A stretch of 10,210 bases of DNA, from the NCBI GenBank assembly GCA_036939355.1, contig JALLAP010001084.1, positions 1 through 10,210 on the forward strand. The letters run 5' to 3'. The position numbers were made by a program, and so were the translations under genes. Origin of the DNA: Thalassiosira profunda. Taxonomy: Eukaryota; Bacillariophyta; Thalassiosirophyceae; Thalassiosirales; Thalassiosiraceae. The notes beneath the pieces are model-generated. The model ran no database searches and was not told the DNA's origin. It worked only from the letters and a program-made list of their open reading frames with translations. Numbering within the stretch: position 1 is the stretch's first letter; every line of letters begins with the position of its first letter. This document shows, piece by piece, positions 8,085-10,210 of the stretch.

Positions 8085-8369
8085 ATGTGCCTCAGTCCGA
8101 GCTCTGCGACAACGCGTCAAAGCAAGGCAAAAAAGCAGAAGCAAGGTTCTCGGTTCCGCACAAAGCCAACGCCACGACAAAGAGAGAAGGTGCACCAACC
8201 CTCACCAACCCTCAACCACAACGCGAGCGCGGCGAGGGGAGGCGGACAAGCCGGCCAAGACACCCGCGGGATCGGTCGCACCGAAGAGACATCGGCGGAG
8301 CCTCAACGGCCGAGCACAAGAAGGACCATCTACCTACAGCCATTGCAAATTGCCACGCCACGCAACTAA
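8085..8369 (+). other. Possible upstream ORF in the HSF leader
   Basis: An ATG at 8085 opens 94 codons (MCLSPSSATTRQSK...) ending in TAA 15 nt before the HSF ATG and in the same frame. The translation is basic, Ser/Thr/Pro-rich and resembles no domain, so it is more likely untranslated leader or a regulatory uORF than a real product. It matters only if transcription begins upstream of 8085. Confidence 0.25.
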
Positions 8370-8384
8370 CAACAACGGCCGACC

Positions 8385-10210
8385 ATGAGCGACGAGGGCA
8401 AGGGCAAGGCCGACCCCGGTGGGGACGCCGGGATGCGCTCCCTCCTCGACGCGGCCATGGGCCTGACGAACCTCCACGGCGGCGGCGGGGACAAGGCGGC
8501 GGCTGCCGAGCAAGAGCCACAGCAGTCCGCCGAGGCCGAGGCCGAGAAGGCCGACACCCCGACCAAGTCAAAGGCGAGCACCAAGGCCAAGAAGGCGTCG
8601 CCCAAGAAGGGCCAGAAGAAGTCATCGCCCCTCGAAGAATCTGCAGCCTCGGCCATGGCGCCCCAGGGCCAGAAGATGCCCTTTGCTCCATCACGCCCCT
8701 TTGAAGACCGGATGCCCTTCCGGCAGGGCGCGGATGATATGATGTCCATGAGAGGAATGATGATGCCCGGCATGGGAATGGGAATGGGGAGGATGGCCGA
8801 CATGTTCATGCCCGAGATGGGAATGATGTCCGGCATGCCACCAATGGGACGGCCCTTCCCTCCCATGTCCATGCCAAGCAGTATGCCCATGATGTCCAAC
8901 AACGATCACTTCTACCCCATGTCGGCGGAGGAAATGCCAGGCGTGCCGATGCACCGCCGGCCGTCAATGGAATCCATGCCGCTGCCCCGGGGGGCGACGT
9001 ACCGCTACCCCCACCCGCCGCGGTACACCGACAGGGAAAAGGGGGCGCCGTGGGGACGTCCAAAAGTGGGGTTGCGGTTCGGGGACACGACCTCCAAAGA
9101 GGCCCGGGCGCTGGACGCCGCGGTCGCCCCCTCGCTGAGCTTCCCCGAGACGTTGTTCCAGATCGTGTCGGACCCGGCCAACGCGGAGATTGTCAAGTGG
9201 CTGCCCCACGGGCACGGCTTTGTGGTTAGAGACAAGGACCGGTTCGCCGACGAGATCTTGACGCGGTACTTCGACGGGGCCAAGTTCACGAGCTTCACCA
9301 GGGTCAGTAATTTTCCTCTGCATCCGGCCTCTAGATATCGCCATCATACGATGCTAATCCTCTTCTTTGCTCTGCAGCGGTTGAAACGGTGGCACTTCGA
9401 GCGGATTTCAAGGGGTCCGGAGATGGGGGCGTATTACCACAAGTGAGTGGCTTGCCTTGTCACATCTCTTGTGCACATCTTGTGCACACTTCTGGAGCTC
9501 CATCCATTCTAACTTATGGCCCCAAAACAGGAACTTCGTCCGCGATCAGCCCGGCCTAGTCCTCAACATGATCTACGGGAAGGACGGGGACGACGCCATG
9601 GACGAACCTTCGCTGTCCGCGGCCAAGACGAAGCGGAAGGAGCAGAGCGAGAAGCGGAAGCGGCAGTATCAGGCGCGGGCGCCCCGGGACGACGCCGCGG
9701 TGGCCAAGGCGCTGGCGGAAAGCCGACGGAGCAGCGACCAGAGTGCACAGAGCCAGGCGTCGGGCGATGCCAAGAAGGCGATGGGGCAGGCGCGCGACGG
9801 ATCCGCGGCGGCGGCGGCGATGCCGTACCACCCCAAGGACTTTGGGATTGCCAATCGGCACCTGGCGCCGCCGTCGAAGAAGGCAAAGCTGTCGCCGGGG
9901 AGGATGGCCCAAGCCGAGGGCAGCATGGCTTTTTGCGTGTGCGGCAATACCATGTCGGGGAAGGAGCGGCGGTGCGCCGAGTGCACCATGGTGAGTGTCA
10001 AATGCTGCTGTCATCATTGCAGTCATTGCGAGTAGACCCTGCTCACTCAGTCGTTGCCGTGGCAGCAACACAAAAAGTGGCAACAGGAGGGCCTGGGCCG
10101 GAGCCCCCCGTACGAGAATGCGCGGATGCTCCAGGCCATGAAAGATAGGGGAGATCAGCAGCGATGGGAGGAGATGCAGCGGATGCAGCGCTTCTCTCCC
10201 AGTCGCCGGG
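8385..10210 (+). CDS. Heat-shock-factor-type transcription factor, 3' end beyond window
   Basis: Exons 8385-9302, 9378-9442, 9531-9990 and 10066 to the edge give 529 visible residues. The HSF-type winged-helix DNA-binding domain spans about 253-343: FPETLFQIVSD, IVKWLPHGHGFVVRD, SFTR|RLKRWHF (recognition helix) and RGPEMGAYYHKNFVRD. HSFs bind inverted GAA repeats in the nucleus. Unlike metazoan HSFs, the domain follows a 250-residue N-terminus with a Lys-rich stretch (61-80) and a methionine-rich, Gly/Pro-rich region (119-198, 27 Met in 80 residues). After the domain come basic NLS candidates KTKRK...KRKR (360-372) and KKAK (444-447), then CVCG-x9-CAEC (Cys463, 465, 476, 479). No heptad HR-A/B oligomerisation region is evident. 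Canonical helix residues RQLN-x-YGF are replaced by RRLKRWHF, so target preference may differ. The start is the first ATG of the open frame, with context GACCATGA. Confidence 0.9.
9303..9377 (+). other. HSF intron 1 (75 nt, in-frame, stop-free)
   Basis: Donor AGG|GTCAGT, acceptor TTTGCTCTGCAG|CGG, branch-like GCTAATC at about 9353. It interrupts the DNA recognition helix exactly between SFTR and RLKRW. Retention would insert 25 hydrophobic-rich residues there without a frameshift. Removal restores the HSF motif, so splicing is certain in functional transcripts. Confidence 0.93.
9443..9530 (+). other. HSF intron 2 (88 nt)
   Basis: Donor CACAA|GTGAGT, acceptor CCCAAAACAG|GAA, with branch-like TCTAACTT about 20 nt before the acceptor. 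Splicing joins AA+G and restores YYHKNFVRDQ. It contains the repeated phrase CTTGTGCACA. Confidence 0.93.
9991..10065 (+). other. HSF intron 3 (75 nt, two possible acceptors)
   Basis: Donor ACCATG|GTGAGT, immediately after the CxxC of the Cys4 motif. The acceptor at 10065 (GTGGCAG|CAA) continues as QHKKWQQEG; an acceptor at 10050 (CTCACTCAG|TCG) would add the five residues SLPWQ in the same frame. An in-frame TAG makes full retention truncating. Confidence 0.8.

Larger units (their letters stand above)
7614..8384. promoter_or_regulatory. Divergent intergenic region between redox gene and HSF gene
   Basis: About 770 bp with no convincing protein gene. It should hold promoters and 5' UTRs of both divergent genes. 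Visible elements are three GTCGAC palindromes and a 13-bp direct repeat (7628-7704), a G15 run (7933-7947), a G-box CACGTG (7958-7963) and a bZIP/CRE-like TGACGTC (8044-8050). The HSF-proximal part (about 8100-8384) is A/C/G-rich without T-runs, as expected of a 5' UTR. On the minus strand a GTAAGT donor (7753) and a pyrimidine-rich acceptor tract ending near 7539 could bound an upstream intron of the redox gene. Confidence 0.6.

Noticed and set aside
8075..8165. Possible heat-shock elements near GAATTC and GGTTCTCGGTTCC
   Set aside because: Spacing does not match alternating nGAAn/nTTCn units; only isolated half-sites are present.
8087..8704. Plus-strand open frame overlapping the HSF start
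   Set aside because: Frame-shifted relative to the HSF coding exon, with biased Arg/Gly translation and no domain; an artefact of high GC.
8366..8954. Minus-strand frames over the Met-rich region, one very His-rich
   Set aside because: Reverse complement of ATG-rich codons yields CAT (His) repeats; no independent start context or domain.

Overview
This window is nuclear DNA from a eukaryote, most likely a diatom. Four genes carry short GT-AG introns (48 to 115 nt), several with CTAAY or TACTAA-like branch sites. The clearest lineage clue is a heat-shock-factor DNA-binding domain with the wing sequence RGPEMGAYYHK and the form SFTR-x-L-x-RW, which I associate with the expanded HSF family of diatoms. 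Coding DNA is GC-rich. The assignment is by recognition, not by search.

Layout: (1) 1-1250, minus strand: the spliceosomal U1 snRNP 70-kDa protein, 3' end outside the window. (2) 1443-2376, plus strand: a two-exon gene with a probable REX1-B (required-for-excision) DNA-repair domain. These two genes are head-to-head across 192 bp. (3) 2441-7613, minus strand: a four-exon gene for a membrane redox protein of about 1,660 residues. It converges on the REX1-B gene with only 64 bp between stop codons. (4) 8385 to the right edge, plus strand: a heat-shock-factor-type transcription factor with at least four exons, divergent from the redox gene across about 770 bp.

The standout is the redox gene. 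Its domains read, in order: animal-type haem peroxidase, DOMON haem domain, cytochrome b561 membrane core with four spaced histidines, cytochrome b5, FAD-binding domain, and an NAD(P)-binding domain split by an inserted DEP domain. Taken together this describes a one-polypeptide electron wire from cytosolic NAD(P)H through FAD, b5, two b561 haems and a DOMON haem to an extracytoplasmic peroxidase-fold haem. It resembles a dual oxidase in layout but is built on b561, not on a NOX core. The peroxidase domain keeps the proximal histidine but lacks the distal histidine and arginine, so ordinary peroxidase chemistry is doubtful.

The HSF has an extremely methionine-rich N-terminal region and a Cys4 motif after the DNA-binding domain. 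Because it shares an intergenic region with the redox gene, coordinated redox or stress expression is plausible but unproven. Two of the eight introns (U1-70K intron 1 and HSF intron 1) are multiples of three without stop codons, so retention would give in-frame protein variants. I saw no tRNA, rRNA, transposon or CRISPR array.
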